Assembly: GCA_937875035.1 (NCBI GenBank)
Contig: CALNCF010000064.1
Span: 1-10,633 of the forward strand
Length of the DNA stretch: 10,633 nt
Direction: 5' to 3'
DNA from: an uncultured Sphingobacteriaceae bacterium
Lineage (GTDB): Bacteria > Bacteroidota > Bacteroidia > Sphingobacteriales > Sphingobacteriaceae
The notes under the pieces are model-generated. The model saw nothing but the letters and a program-made list of their open reading frames with translations. It was not told the origin of the DNA and ran no database searches. Shown piece by piece: positions 1 to 6,871 of the stretch (within the stretch, counting starts at the first letter, position 1; every line of letters begins with the position of its first letter). The position numbers and the translations under genes are program-made.

Positions 1-498
1 GGTGTTCTTCGGGTTTAAGTTCAGGATCTGCTTAACAACTGCGTAGGCTTCTTTCTGCTGACCGGAATTGGCCAGTCCCTTTGCTTTCTTCAGCAGTAAT
101 TCTTCATTGACCGGATCGATGGCAAGCCCGAGATCAGCTACCCTGATGGCATCTGAAGGGTGATCCGACCAAAGCTCCACATCGCACCAGGCGCTGTAAG
201 CGTCTATGTTTTTCGGATCACGATCAATGGTTTCCCTGAAACAATAGCGCGCCGAATCGTATTGCCGGTCCCAGGCGTACAGCCGCCCCAGGAAGATACG
301 GATATCAGAGTAGCCCGGACTTGTTTGCAAAGCGGTGTAACAGAGGTTTCTGGCTTCAGCCTTCTTCCCATTGAAGCCAAGCTCCCGTGCTTTCGCGAAC
401 AGTTCATCGCTACCCATAGGCTGATTATCCTGGGCAGCGAGATCAGCAGTAACGAGCACCAGCAGACCGGTTATGAATAATCGGAAGAGGCTATGCAT
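1..498 (-). CDS. Exported TPR protein, probable N-terminal part of a YaiO-family outer-membrane beta-barrel protein (partial, runs off left edge)
   Basis: The reading frame is open from an ATG at 498 down to base 1, giving 166 codons with no stop, so the C-terminus lies outside the window. Residues 1-22 form a signal peptide (MHSLFRLF, hydrophobic ITGLLVLVTADLA, then A-A-Q at the likely cleavage site). Residues from about 29 onward are TPR-like helical repeats (DELFAKARELGFNGK, then a repeat with SDIRIFLGRLYAWDRQYDSA, and at least two more). The combination of signal peptide, 'IFLGRLYAWD' and 'DVELWSD' resembles the periplasmic TPR half of Bacteroidota YaiO-type outer-membrane proteins, whose C-terminal half is a barrel; that half cannot be seen here. 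It starts 9 nt after the glyA stop on the same strand, so it is probably co-transcribed with glyA. No clear Shine-Dalgarno is seen. It could instead be a plain soluble periplasmic TPR protein. I am sure it is a real coding region and moderately sure of the family. Confidence 0.72.
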   Translation of the reverse strand, partial: MHSLFRLFITGLLVLVTADLAAQDNQPMGSDELFAKARELGFNGKKAEARNLCYTALQTSPGYSDIRIFLGRLYAWDRQYDSARYCFRETIDRDPKNIDAYSAWCDVELWSDHPSDAIRVADLGLAIDPVNEELLLKKAKGLANSGQQKEAYAVVKQILNLNPKNT

Positions 499-507
499 GC
501 AGTAGTC

Positions 508-1782
508 TTATTCACTGTACAAAGGGAAATCCTTCATCCATGAATTTACTTTTTTTCTGACAGACTTAATCGTTTTTTCATTTTCAGGATTCATCAGCAC
601 TTCATCGATCAGTTCTACGATCTGGTCCATATGCTTTTCTTTCATACCCCGTGAAGTGATCGCTGCCGTGCCCACACGGATACCGGAGGTTACAAACGGC
701 GACTTATCGTCGAAAGGAACCATGTTCTTGTTGATCGTAATATCGGCCAGTACCAGCGCATTCTCTGCCGCCTTCCCGGTGATGTTCTTGTTGCGCAGGT
801 CGATCAGCATCAGGTGGTTGTCTGTGCCGCCGGAAATGATTTCATAACCACGTTTGGTAAATGCCTTAGCCATGGCTTGCGCGTTCTTTTTCACCTGTAA
901 GATGTATTTGAAATAACCTTCGCTCAGTGCTTCACCGAAAGCTACGGCCTTCGCTGCGATCACATGCTCCAGCGGACCGCCCTGTGTGCCCGGGAATACG
1001 GCGCTGTCGAGAATCTGCGACATCATTTTTACTTCACCCTTCGGTGTTTTCAATCCCCATGGGTTAGCGAAATCCTGTCCCATCATGATCAGTCCGCCGC
1101 GTGGTCCGCGTAAGGTCTTGTGTGTAGTAGTGGTTACCACATGGCAATGCGGCATCGGGTCGTTCAGTAATCCACGGGCGATCATGCCTGCCGGGTGTGA
1201 AATATCGGCCAGCAATAAAGCGCCTACCTTGTCTGCTACTTTACGCATCCGGGCATAATCCCAATCGCGGGAATAGGCCGAGGCTCCGCAGATGATCAGC
1301 TTTGGTTTTTCCTTGACAGCTGTCTTTTCGAAAGTATCGTAGTTGATGAGCCCGGTTTCCTTTTCTACGCCGTAAAAGCTGGGTGTATACAATTGCCCGG
1401 AGAAATTCACCGGGGAACCATGTGTCAGGTGTCCGCCATGAGAAAGGTCGAAGCCGAGTATTTTGTCGCCCGGTTTCAGCAGCGCCAGCATCACGGCAGC
1501 ATTTGCCTGCGCGCCGGAGTGTGGCTGCACATTTGCCCATGCAGCGCCGAAAAGCTCTTTCACCCGGTCGATGGCCAGTTGTTCAACCTGGTCAACCACC
1601 TCACATCCACCATAATAACGCTTTCCCGGGAGCCCTTCAGCATATTTGTTCGTCAGGCAGGAGCCCTGGGCTTCCATCACCTGGTTACTTACAAAGTTTT
1701 CGGAAGCGATCAGCTCGATGCCATGCTCCTGTCTTTCCTGCTCTTTTTCAATGAGTTTAAAAATCTGTTTATCTCTCTTCAT
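508..1782 (-). CDS. glyA: Serine hydroxymethyltransferase
   Basis: This cytoplasmic PLP enzyme interconverts serine plus tetrahydrofolate with glycine plus 5,10-methylenetetrahydrofolate, the main entry of one-carbon units for purine, thymidylate and methionine synthesis. At 424 residues it is full length (the E. coli enzyme is 417). Visible family motifs are ELIASENF (23-30), the LTNKYAEG-PGKRYYGG block (43-59), HGGHLTHGSPVNFSG (115-129), the cofactor-contacting D193 and H196 in DISHPAG, the Schiff-base lysine K222 inside TTTTHKTLRGPRGG (217-230), FPGTQGGP (263-270) and the carboxylate-binding arginine R369 in TSGIRVGT. The segment MGQDFANPWGLKTPKGE before the FPGTQGGP motif is longer than in E. 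coli; I recall this as normal for Bacteroidota. The first ATG at 1782 fits the family N-terminus. It reads divergently from the nucleotidyltransferase gene and is followed closely by the exported TPR gene. Identification is secure. Confidence 0.98.
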   Translation of the reverse strand: MKRDKQIFKLIEKEQERQEHGIELIASENFVSNQVMEAQGSCLTNKYAEGLPGKRYYGGCEVVDQVEQLAIDRVKELFGAAWANVQPHSGAQANAAVMLALLKPGDKILGFDLSHGGHLTHGSPVNFSGQLYTPSFYGVEKETGLINYDTFEKTAVKEKPKLIICGASAYSRDWDYARMRKVADKVGALLLADISHPAGMIARGLLNDPMPHCHVVTTTTHKTLRGPRGGLIMMGQDFANPWGLKTPKGEVKMMSQILDSAVFPGTQGGPLEHVIAAKAVAFGEALSEGYFKYILQVKKNAQAMAKAFTKRGYEIISGGTDNHLMLIDLRNKNITGKAAENALVLADITINKNMVPFDDKSPFVTSGIRVGTAAITSRGMKEKHMDQIVELIDEVLMNPENEKTIKSVRKKVNSWMKDFPLYSE

Positions 1783-1810
1783 GTCTGGTTTTTCAATAAT
1801 TGGAACGGGC

Positions 1811-1818
1811 TAAAAATA
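1811..1818 (-). promoter_or_regulatory. Possible -7 element for glyA
   Basis: Read on the minus strand this is TATTTTTA, seven of eight matches to the Bacteroidota -7 consensus TAnnTTTG. It would give a leader of about 25 nt before the glyA ATG. No convincing TTTG/TTG -33 box is seen at the expected 19-20 nt spacing, and the region is AT-rich, so a chance match is quite possible. Confidence 0.22.
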
Positions 1819-1875
1819 AGTAAAGTTTTAGTAAAATCACGTTTTATAAACCGGGGCTAAATTTTAAAAATATTG

Positions 1876-1883
1876 TAACTTCG
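1876..1883 (+). promoter_or_regulatory. Possible -7 element for the plus-strand nucleotidyltransferase operon
   Basis: The sequence TAACTTCG matches the Bacteroidota -7 consensus TAnnTTTG at seven of eight positions and sits at the downstream edge of the AT-rich part of the divergent spacer, where a promoter for the plus-strand run is needed. A start site near 1889-1891 would leave a leader of about 65 nt. No clear -33 TTTG box is present at the usual spacing, so the call rests on the -7 match and position only. Confidence 0.35.
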
Positions 1884-1904
1884 GGGCTTAATTAAACCTA
1901 AGAC

Positions 1905-1927
1905 CCTGTACAGGCACCTTGCAGGTG
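1905..1927 (+). promoter_or_regulatory. Two abutting dyads in the leader of the first nucleotidyltransferase gene
   Basis: Bases 1905-1914 are a perfect 10-bp palindrome (CCTGTACAGG). It is followed immediately by a 5-bp stem with a 3-base loop at 1915-1927 (CACCT-TGC-AGGTG). The CCTG at 1905-1908 could alternatively pair with CAGG at 1922-1925, giving two mutually exclusive folds. The pair lies about 27 nt before the likely start codon and could be a protein-binding operator or a small RNA structure. There is no U-tract, so it is not an intrinsic terminator. Its function is unknown. Confidence 0.3.
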
Positions 1928-1954
1928 TTTATCTAACCAGAGAAGATCATGACC

Positions 1955-2944
1955 ATGAAAGCTATTATACCGGTAGCGGGAATAGGAAGCAGGCTCAGAC
2001 CCCATACGCATACACAGCCGAAAGCGCTGGTTCCGGTAGCGGGTAAACCGATATTAGGTCATATCATCGACAGCATTACAGATGCAGGCATTAACGAGCT
2101 GATCTTCGTGATCGGTTACATGGGTGATAAGATCCAGAATTACATTGTACAGAAATACGCGCACCTGAACGTGCATTTCGTGGTCCAGACCAATAAGGAA
2201 GGGATCGGACATGCCATATGGACGGCCCGGGAGCATGTGAGCGAAGGCGATGAAGTGCTGATCGTATTGGGAGATACTATTTTCGATATCAACCTGAAGA
2301 CCATGATCGATTTGCCTTTCTCGGCCTTAGGCGTGAAGAAGGTGGAAGATCCCCGCAATTTCGGGGTGGTGGAGCTGGATGAAGAGGGCTTTATTACCCG
2401 GGTGGTGGAGAAGCCCCTGATCCCTAAATCGAATATGGCGATGGTAGGGTTGTATAAGATCCGCGAAGCGAAGCAGCTCATGCAGGCGCTCAACTATAAC
2501 ATCGAGAATAACCTGCGTACACATAATGAGTTCCAGCTGACCGACGGCCTTATGAAGATGATCGCAGAAGGGGTAAAGATCCAGACGTTCAAGGTGGAAG
2601 ACTGGTACGATTGCGGTAAGAAAGAAGTGCTGCTTGCTACCAATACCATGCTCCTGAACCGTCGCAGCAGCAAGGAAGTGCCGGTGTTCCCGAATACCAT
2701 TATCATCCCGCCGGTGAGCATTGCTGAGAACTGCCGCATCCAGAATTCGATCATTGGTCCGAATGTTTCCATCGGGGAGAATACCTATGTAGACCATTCT
2801 ATCCTGAAGAACTCCATTATCGGTTCGTATTCGCAGCTCGAAGATGTGGTGCTCAAAGATTCTCTCGTAGGCAGCGATGCTTCGCTGAAAGGCCTTAGCC
2901 AGAGTCTTAATTTAGGCGACAGCACCGAGATCAGTTTTTCATAA
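1955..2944 (+). CDS. Sugar-phosphate nucleotidyltransferase with left-handed beta-helix tail
   Basis: This is probably a cytoplasmic enzyme that transfers a nucleotide from an NTP to a sugar 1-phosphate (glucose-1-phosphate thymidylyl-/uridylyl- or mannose-1-phosphate guanylyl-type) to make an activated sugar for surface glycans. Numbering from ATG 1949, the Rossmann-type NTP-transferase domain spans about 4-240. It shows the signature GIGSRLRP (11-18), the substrate-contacting PKALVPVAGKPI (24-35), the metal-binding aspartate in GDTIFD (108-113), EDPRNFGVV (133-141), EKP (154-156), FQLTD (195-199) and the second metal aspartate in WYDCG (219-223). From about 250 to 331 hexapeptide repeats (IQNSIIGPNVSIGENT and on) form a beta-helix that often carries acyl-/acetyltransferase or oligomerisation function. 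I prefer ATG 1955 to ATG 1949: the protein then begins MKAIIPVAG like the family, and AGAAG at 1941-1945 sits 9 nt upstream. The nucleotide and sugar cannot be read from sequence. A paralog lies at 6897-7904. Confidence 0.9.
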   Translation: MKAIIPVAGIGSRLRPHTHTQPKALVPVAGKPILGHIIDSITDAGINELIFVIGYMGDKIQNYIVQKYAHLNVHFVVQTNKEGIGHAIWTAREHVSEGDEVLIVLGDTIFDINLKTMIDLPFSALGVKKVEDPRNFGVVELDEEGFITRVVEKPLIPKSNMAMVGLYKIREAKQLMQALNYNIENNLRTHNEFQLTDGLMKMIAEGVKIQTFKVEDWYDCGKKEVLLATNTMLLNRRSSKEVPVFPNTIIIPPVSIAENCRIQNSIIGPNVSIGENTYVDHSILKNSIIGSYSQLEDVVLKDSLVGSDASLKGLSQSLNLGDSTEISFS

Positions 2945-2978
2945 AAAAATTTCCAAACCTATTAAAAGCATACCACGC

Positions 2979-3650
2979 GTGAGAAGATTCGTTTTTATTG
3001 CAGGCATCCTGTTCATTTCATTTCAATCCATTGCGCAGACTGCGCCCTACCGTAAAAAAGTAATTCATAAAGTAACCAATGCGCTGGTGGAAGAGTACGA
3101 CCTGGTCGATTCCGCAAGTACGGTAAAGAACGGCTATTATGCCCGTTATTATACCGATGGAAAAGTGCGTAAGACCGGCAGCTTTGCCAATAATCTGCGT
3201 AGCGGCGTATGGAGCTTTTATGATGATAACGATAAGCTGATTCAGCGATATAATTATACCACGGGTATGGGCCTGTTCGTCCCTTCCGATACCATCGCGA
3301 CATATTACCTGAGGATGGCCGGGGTGGACACCAATTTTTATTCCACGCTGCAAAGCCCGCCGCTCTTTATCGGGGGCATTGTGGAGCTGAGGGATTTCAT
3401 CGGTCAGAACCTGCGTTACCCGACCATCGCGAAGCAAAACGGCATAACGGGTAATGTAGTGGTTACCTTCTTTGTGAATTCAAATGGGTATATTGAGACG
3501 CCTAAAATTGTAAAGCCTTTAGGCTATGGCTGCGAAGATGAGGTATTGCGTGTGGTAAATTTACTGCCACGCTTTATCCCGGCCAGGAGACAGGGCTCGG
3601 ATACCCGCCAGCAGTATTACATGGTCTTTACATTTGAATCGAAAAAATAA
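2979..3650 (+). CDS. Exported protein with MORN-like repeats and a TonB C-terminal domain
   Basis: The start is a GTG at 2979, chosen because a typical signal peptide begins there (MRRFVFIAGILFISFQSIAQ, residues 1-20, cleavage after A19 or Q20). Residues about 51-93 hold MORN/YwqK-like repeats (NGYYARYYTDGKVRKTGSF, then RSGVWSFYDDNDKLIQRYNY). Residues about 130-220 match the TonB C-terminal domain: FIGGIVELRDFIGQNLRYP, GNVVVTFFVNSNGYIE, the P-x-I-V-K strand and the final YYMVFTFE strand. Canonical TonB is anchored in the inner membrane and transduces ExbBD energy to outer-membrane receptors. This 223-residue protein has a cleavable signal and no long proline-rich spacer, so it is more likely a periplasmic or outer-membrane-associated binding protein than an energy transducer. 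It begins 34 nt after the nucleotidyltransferase stop, and its TAA overlaps the next ATG by one base. Precise role unknown. Confidence 0.85.
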   Translation: MRRFVFIAGILFISFQSIAQTAPYRKKVIHKVTNALVEEYDLVDSASTVKNGYYARYYTDGKVRKTGSFANNLRSGVWSFYDDNDKLIQRYNYTTGMGLFVPSDTIATYYLRMAGVDTNFYSTLQSPPLFIGGIVELRDFIGQNLRYPTIAKQNGITGNVVVTFFVNSNGYIETPKIVKPLGYGCEDEVLRVVNLLPRFIPARRQGSDTRQQYYMVFTFESKK

Positions 3651-4591
3651 TGAATAACCGCATTACACAACTCTTCGGGATCGAATACCCGGTGATCCAG
3701 GCAGGCATGATCTGGTGCAGCGGCTGGCGCCTGGCCTCGGCTGTTTCCAATGCCGGGGGCTTAGGACTGATCGGGGCGGGCTCGATGTACCCTGCGGTAT
3801 TGCGCGAACATATACAGAAATGCAAGGCCGCTACAGACAAGCCCTTTGGTGTGAACCTGCCCTTGCTGTATCCCGACATCGAAACCCATGTACAAACGAT
3901 CATTGAAGAAGGGGTGAAGATCGTTTTTACTTCTGCCGGAAACCCTGCGACCTGGACCGCTAAGCTGAAAGAGCATGGCATTACAGTGGTGCATGTGGTG
4001 GCCAATACACGGTTCGCCAGGAAATGTGAGGATGCCGGTGTGGACGCGATCGTTGCCGAAGGCTTTGAAGCAGGCGGACATAACGGGCGCGAGGAAACCA
4101 CGACCATGTGCCTCATACCGATGGTGCGCGAGGCGACCCGCCTTCCGCTAATCGCTGCCGGGGGCATTGCTACCGGAAGAGGCATGCTGGCCGCCATGGC
4201 CCTGGGCGCTGATGGCGTACAGGTAGGCTCACGCTTCGCGGCTTCCGAAGAATCCTCTGCGCATGATAATTTTAAAAAGAAGATCACCGATATCGGAGAG
4301 GGTGAGACCCTGCTATCGCTGAAGCAGCTGACCCCAGTTCGGCTGGTAAAGAACGAGTTCTTCCAGCAGGTAGCGGCGGCGGAAGCAAAGGGTGCCGGCA
4401 AGGAAGAGCTCTTGCAATTGCTTGGCCGCGCCCGCGCTAAAAAGGGAATGTTCGAAGGCGATCTCGTAGAGGGAGAGCTGGAGATCGGCCAGGTTTCCGG
4501 GCTGATCCACGAGGTAAAGCCTGCTGCGGATATCCTGCGGGAGATCTGGGACGAATACCAGCAGGTGAGAAAAGAAATGTGTAATTGGTAA
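3650..4591 (+). CDS. Nitronate monooxygenase / FabK-type FMN-dependent enzyme
   Basis: This is a 313-residue cytoplasmic TIM-barrel flavoprotein. Family members oxidise toxic nitronates (for example propionate 3-nitronate) or, as FabK, act as enoyl-ACP reductase II in fatty-acid synthesis. Visible motifs are YPVIQAGM (13-20, FMN phosphate/loop region), SNAGGLGLIGAG (33-44), FGVNLPL (66-72), the F-T-S-A-G-N-P turn (93-99), the catalytic-type histidine H144 in GFEAGGHNG (138-146), AAGGIATGRG (169-178) and GADGVQVGSRF (186-196). The length is normal. The C-terminal 60 residues are charged and variable. The ATG overlaps the previous stop (TAATG), indicating translational coupling to the TonB-C gene. 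The two activities cannot be separated by eye because the flavin site and histidine are common to both. Nitronate monooxygenase is the usual default name for this group in Bacteroidota. Confidence 0.88.
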   Translation: MNNRITQLFGIEYPVIQAGMIWCSGWRLASAVSNAGGLGLIGAGSMYPAVLREHIQKCKAATDKPFGVNLPLLYPDIETHVQTIIEEGVKIVFTSAGNPATWTAKLKEHGITVVHVVANTRFARKCEDAGVDAIVAEGFEAGGHNGREETTTMCLIPMVREATRLPLIAAGGIATGRGMLAAMALGADGVQVGSRFAASEESSAHDNFKKKITDIGEGETLLSLKQLTPVRLVKNEFFQQVAAAEAKGAGKEELLQLLGRARAKKGMFEGDLVEGELEIGQVSGLIHEVKPAADILREIWDEYQQVRKEMCNW

Positions 4592-4598
4592 TGTGAAC

Positions 4599-4880
4599 AT
4601 GAGCGATAAGCAACATATCAATATCAGGGTGTACGGTCGTGTGCAGGGAGTATATTACCGCGATTCGACCAAAGCCGTAGCCGACCAGCTCAGCATCACC
4701 GGCTTTATCCGGAATGAAGAAGACGGTTCGGTATACCTGGAGGCCGAAGGGGCGCCCTTTATGATGGAGCAGTTCCTCGAATGGTGTGCCGAAGGTCCGG
4801 AACGTGCCAATGTGGAACGGCTGGAGCAAGAGGAAGCCGCGCTTCAGAACTTTACTAATTTTGTGGTTAGAAGATCATAG
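4599..4880 (+). CDS. Acylphosphatase
   Basis: This small cytoplasmic enzyme hydrolyses carboxyl-phosphate bonds such as acetyl-, carbamoyl- or 1,3-bisphosphoglycerate acyl phosphate. At 93 residues it has the normal family length. The phosphate-binding loop and catalytic arginine are in VYGRVQGVYYRDST (11-24, arginine R21), and the catalytic asparagine N39 lies in GFIRNEEDGSVYLEAEG (35-51). The start is taken as ATG 4599, whose product MSDKQ then runs straight into the first strand; a GTG at 4593 would add two residues. The upstream gene's TAA at 4589-4591 overlaps an ATG that is followed at once by TGA (ATGTGA, 4591-4596), so that ATG cannot start this protein. The stop lies only 3 nt before the flippase start. 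Acylphosphatases are typically housekeeping passengers in operons, and nothing here ties it to a specific partner. Confidence 0.95.
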   Translation: MSDKQHINIRVYGRVQGVYYRDSTKAVADQLSITGFIRNEEDGSVYLEAEGAPFMMEQFLEWCAEGPERANVERLEQEEAALQNFTNFVVRRS

Positions 4881-4883
4881 CAA

Positions 4884-6395
4884 TTGTCATCTCTCAAAAA
4901 ACTGGCTTCGCAAACTGCCTACTATGGCCTGAGCAGCATTCTCGGAAGAATGCTGAACTACGCCCTGGTGCCCCTGCATACCCGCATATTAACCAGCCAG
5001 CTTGACTATGGTATTGTCGGGGAGCTTTATTCCTACGTATCATTCCTGAACATCATCTTTTTATACGGCATGGAAACGGCATTCTTCCGTTTCGCTACCC
5101 GCGATAAAGGCGCGGAACAGACCTGGTATTCGAATGCCTTTACCTCGGTGCTTACATCCTCGGTGATCCTCACCGGTCTGATGATCTTCTTTTCCGGTGA
5201 TATTCTTCAATGGCTGCAGCCGGAAGGCAGCCCGGCGGTGTACCTGCAGGAATATGTAATTTACTTCGCCCTGGTGCTCGGGCTCGATGCCATCAGCGCC
5301 ATACCCTTTGCCAAGCTTCGCCTGGATAACCGTCCGCTGAAATTCGCGGGCATCAAGGTCTTCGGCATTGCTGTCAACGTATTGCTGAATGTATTCTTCC
5401 TGGTGTACTGCCCGTATGCCCTGAAGCAGGATGCTTCCAGCTGGGTAGCTTCGATATATACAGAGGGCCGCCCGCTGCACTATATCTTCCTGGCTAACGT
5501 AGTGGCGAGTGTGGCGCCGCTGATCCTGCTTTACCGCGAGATCCTGTCTGCCCGGATCCGGATTCACTGGCAGCAGCTTAAGCCGATGCTGGTGTACAGC
5601 CTGCCCCTGCTTTTTGCCGGGCTGGCAGGGATGACCAACGAAACCATGGACCGTATCCTGCTGAAATACTACCTTCCCGGAACCGTGGAAGAGCGGCTCG
5701 CGCAGATCGGTGTGTACAATGCGGCCTATAAGCTTTCCATTTTTATGACCCTGGCCATCCAGTCTTTCCGGATGGCGGCCGAGCCCTTCTTCTTTTCTAT
5801 GTATAAGGAGAGCAATTCAGCAGAGGTCTATGCCCGGGTGATGAAATATTTTGTGATCGTATGCTGTATGATCTTTTTAGGGGTGATGCTGCACATCGAT
5901 ATTATTGCAGAGCTGATCGGTGGCTTATACCGTGCCGGGATCTTCGTGGTGCCGGTACTGCTGATGGCCAACCTGTTCTTTGGCATCTACCTCAACCTTT
6001 CGATCTGGTACAAGCTAACCGAAAAAACCATGTATGGCACCTATTTTACCCTGTTCGGAGCCTTTCTGACCATCCTGCTCAATATCCTCTGGATCCCGCA
6101 TTATGGCTATGAAGGCTCGGCTTATGCCACACTCATCTGTTATTTAATGATGGCCGTGGCATGCTATATCACCGGGCAGAAATACTACCCGATCCCGTAC
6201 CCACTGGGTAAGATCATTGGGTATATGGCCTGTATGCTGGCTGTTTATGGATTGAGCTGGCTGACCAGGAAATACCTCTTCGAAGCAGGTACCCTGGCCG
6301 CGCAGCTTGTCAATTCATTCTTATTTGTTTTCTTTGTCATATCCGTTTATTATGCCGAACGGAAATCATTACTGCGAAAAACGTATGCGAATTAA
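4884..6395 (+). CDS. Oligosaccharide/lipid-linked glycan flippase (Wzx-like, MOP superfamily)
   Basis: This is a 503-residue polytopic inner-membrane protein with about 12-14 hydrophobic helices spread over its whole length and basic loops between them. That architecture, with the N-terminal pattern SLKKLASQTAYYGLSSILGR, is typical of polysaccharide-biosynthesis exporters that flip undecaprenyl-linked oligosaccharides, and of MurJ/MATE-like relatives. The start is a TTG at 4884: the family N-terminus begins right there, 3 nt after the acylphosphatase stop, and the first in-frame ATG would be at residue 22, deleting part of the amphipathic first helix. The 3' end overlaps dut by 11 nt. In many Bacteroidota a flippase of this kind precedes dut and a sugar nucleotidyltransferase. 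No glycosyltransferase or polymerase gene is visible, so this is not a conventional O-antigen locus and the substrate is unknown. Confidence 0.92.
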   Translation: MSSLKKLASQTAYYGLSSILGRMLNYALVPLHTRILTSQLDYGIVGELYSYVSFLNIIFLYGMETAFFRFATRDKGAEQTWYSNAFTSVLTSSVILTGLMIFFSGDILQWLQPEGSPAVYLQEYVIYFALVLGLDAISAIPFAKLRLDNRPLKFAGIKVFGIAVNVLLNVFFLVYCPYALKQDASSWVASIYTEGRPLHYIFLANVVASVAPLILLYREILSARIRIHWQQLKPMLVYSLPLLFAGLAGMTNETMDRILLKYYLPGTVEERLAQIGVYNAAYKLSIFMTLAIQSFRMAAEPFFFSMYKESNSAEVYARVMKYFVIVCCMIFLGVMLHIDIIAELIGGLYRAGIFVVPVLLMANLFFGIYLNLSIWYKLTEKTMYGTYFTLFGAFLTILLNILWIPHYGYEGSAYATLICYLMMAVACYITGQKYYPIPYPLGKIIGYMACMLAVYGLSWLTRKYLFEAGTLAAQLVNSFLFVFFVISVYYAERKSLLRKTYAN

Positions 6396-6816
6396 AATTA
6401 TAAATCATTCGGGACATGCTTTGCCGGCTTATGAAACCAGCCTGTCGGCCGGGATGGACCTCCGTGCCTTTGTGCCGGAAACGGTTACAGTTCAGCCGAT
6501 GGAACGTAAGATGATCCCTACAGGGATCCATATCGAATTGCCTGCGGGCTATGAGGCCCAGGTACGCCCGCGCAGCGGACTTGCCTGGAAGCATGGCATT
6601 ACCGTGCTGAACTCGCCGGGAACCATCGATGCCGATTACCGGGGCGAGATCAAAGTCGTGCTGATCAATTTCGGCAGCGAAGCGTTCGAAGTGAAGAACG
6701 GAGACCGGATCGCTCAGATGATCATCTCCCGCTTCGAGACCATTGTCTGGGAACCGGTATCCGAATTAACCGAAACCGAACGCGGAAGCGGAGGCTACGG
6801 TCATACCGGAGTCTGA
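6385..6816 (+). CDS. dut: Deoxyuridine 5'-triphosphate nucleotidohydrolase (dUTPase)
   Basis: This trimeric cytoplasmic enzyme hydrolyses dUTP to dUMP and pyrophosphate, keeping uracil out of DNA and feeding thymidylate synthesis. At 143 residues it is normal length. All five family motifs are present: 1, SAGMDLRA (21-28, metal-site D25); 2, RPRSGLAWKHG (61-71); 3, GTIDADYRGEIKV (79-91, catalytic D84); 4, GDRIAQMI (106-113); 5, RGSGGYGHTG (133-142). Motif 5 has tyrosine (Y138) where the base-stacking residue is usually phenylalanine, a conservative change. ATG 6385 gives the family start MRIKIIN. An upstream extension of the frame to 6307 lies inside the flippase gene and is not credible. The 11-nt overlap with the flippase suggests coupled translation. 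Confidence 0.97.
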   Translation: MRIKIINHSGHALPAYETSLSAGMDLRAFVPETVTVQPMERKMIPTGIHIELPAGYEAQVRPRSGLAWKHGITVLNSPGTIDADYRGEIKVVLINFGSEAFEVKNGDRIAQMIISRFETIVWEPVSELTETERGSGGYGHTGV

Positions 6817-6847
6817 TACAACACAATAGATAATTAACAGAATAAAA

Positions 6848-6871
6848 GCCCGTGCCGGCATTTTGCAGGGC
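6848..6871 (+). promoter_or_regulatory. Leader hairpin before the second nucleotidyltransferase
   Basis: Within the 80-nt spacer after dut, GCCC (6848-6851) pairs with GGGC (6868-6871) and TGC (6853-6855) with GCA (6865-6867). This makes a 7-bp stem with one bulged G and a 9-base loop that contains TTTT. The stem ends 25 nt before the ATG. No U-tract follows, so it is not a standard terminator. It shares the word TTGCAGG with the leader of the paralogous gene at 1955. It may be an RNA-processing or regulatory structure; a degenerate -7-like reading of GCATTTTGC is also possible. Confidence 0.25.

Noticed and set aside
1393..1860. Plus-strand frames opposite glyA, including one of 155 codons reaching into the spacer
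   Set aside because: They run antisense to an unambiguous glyA, with no signal, domain or start region of their own.
3628..4401. Minus-strand open frame (257 codons) opposite the FMN enzyme
   Set aside because: It is rich in Ala, Ser, Pro and Cys with no motif, and is the complement of a strongly supported TIM-barrel gene.
6307..6384. N-terminal extension of dut inside the flippase gene
   Set aside because: The extra 26 residues encode an unrelated hydrophobic stretch from the overlapping frame, while ATG 6385 gives the standard dUTPase N-terminus.
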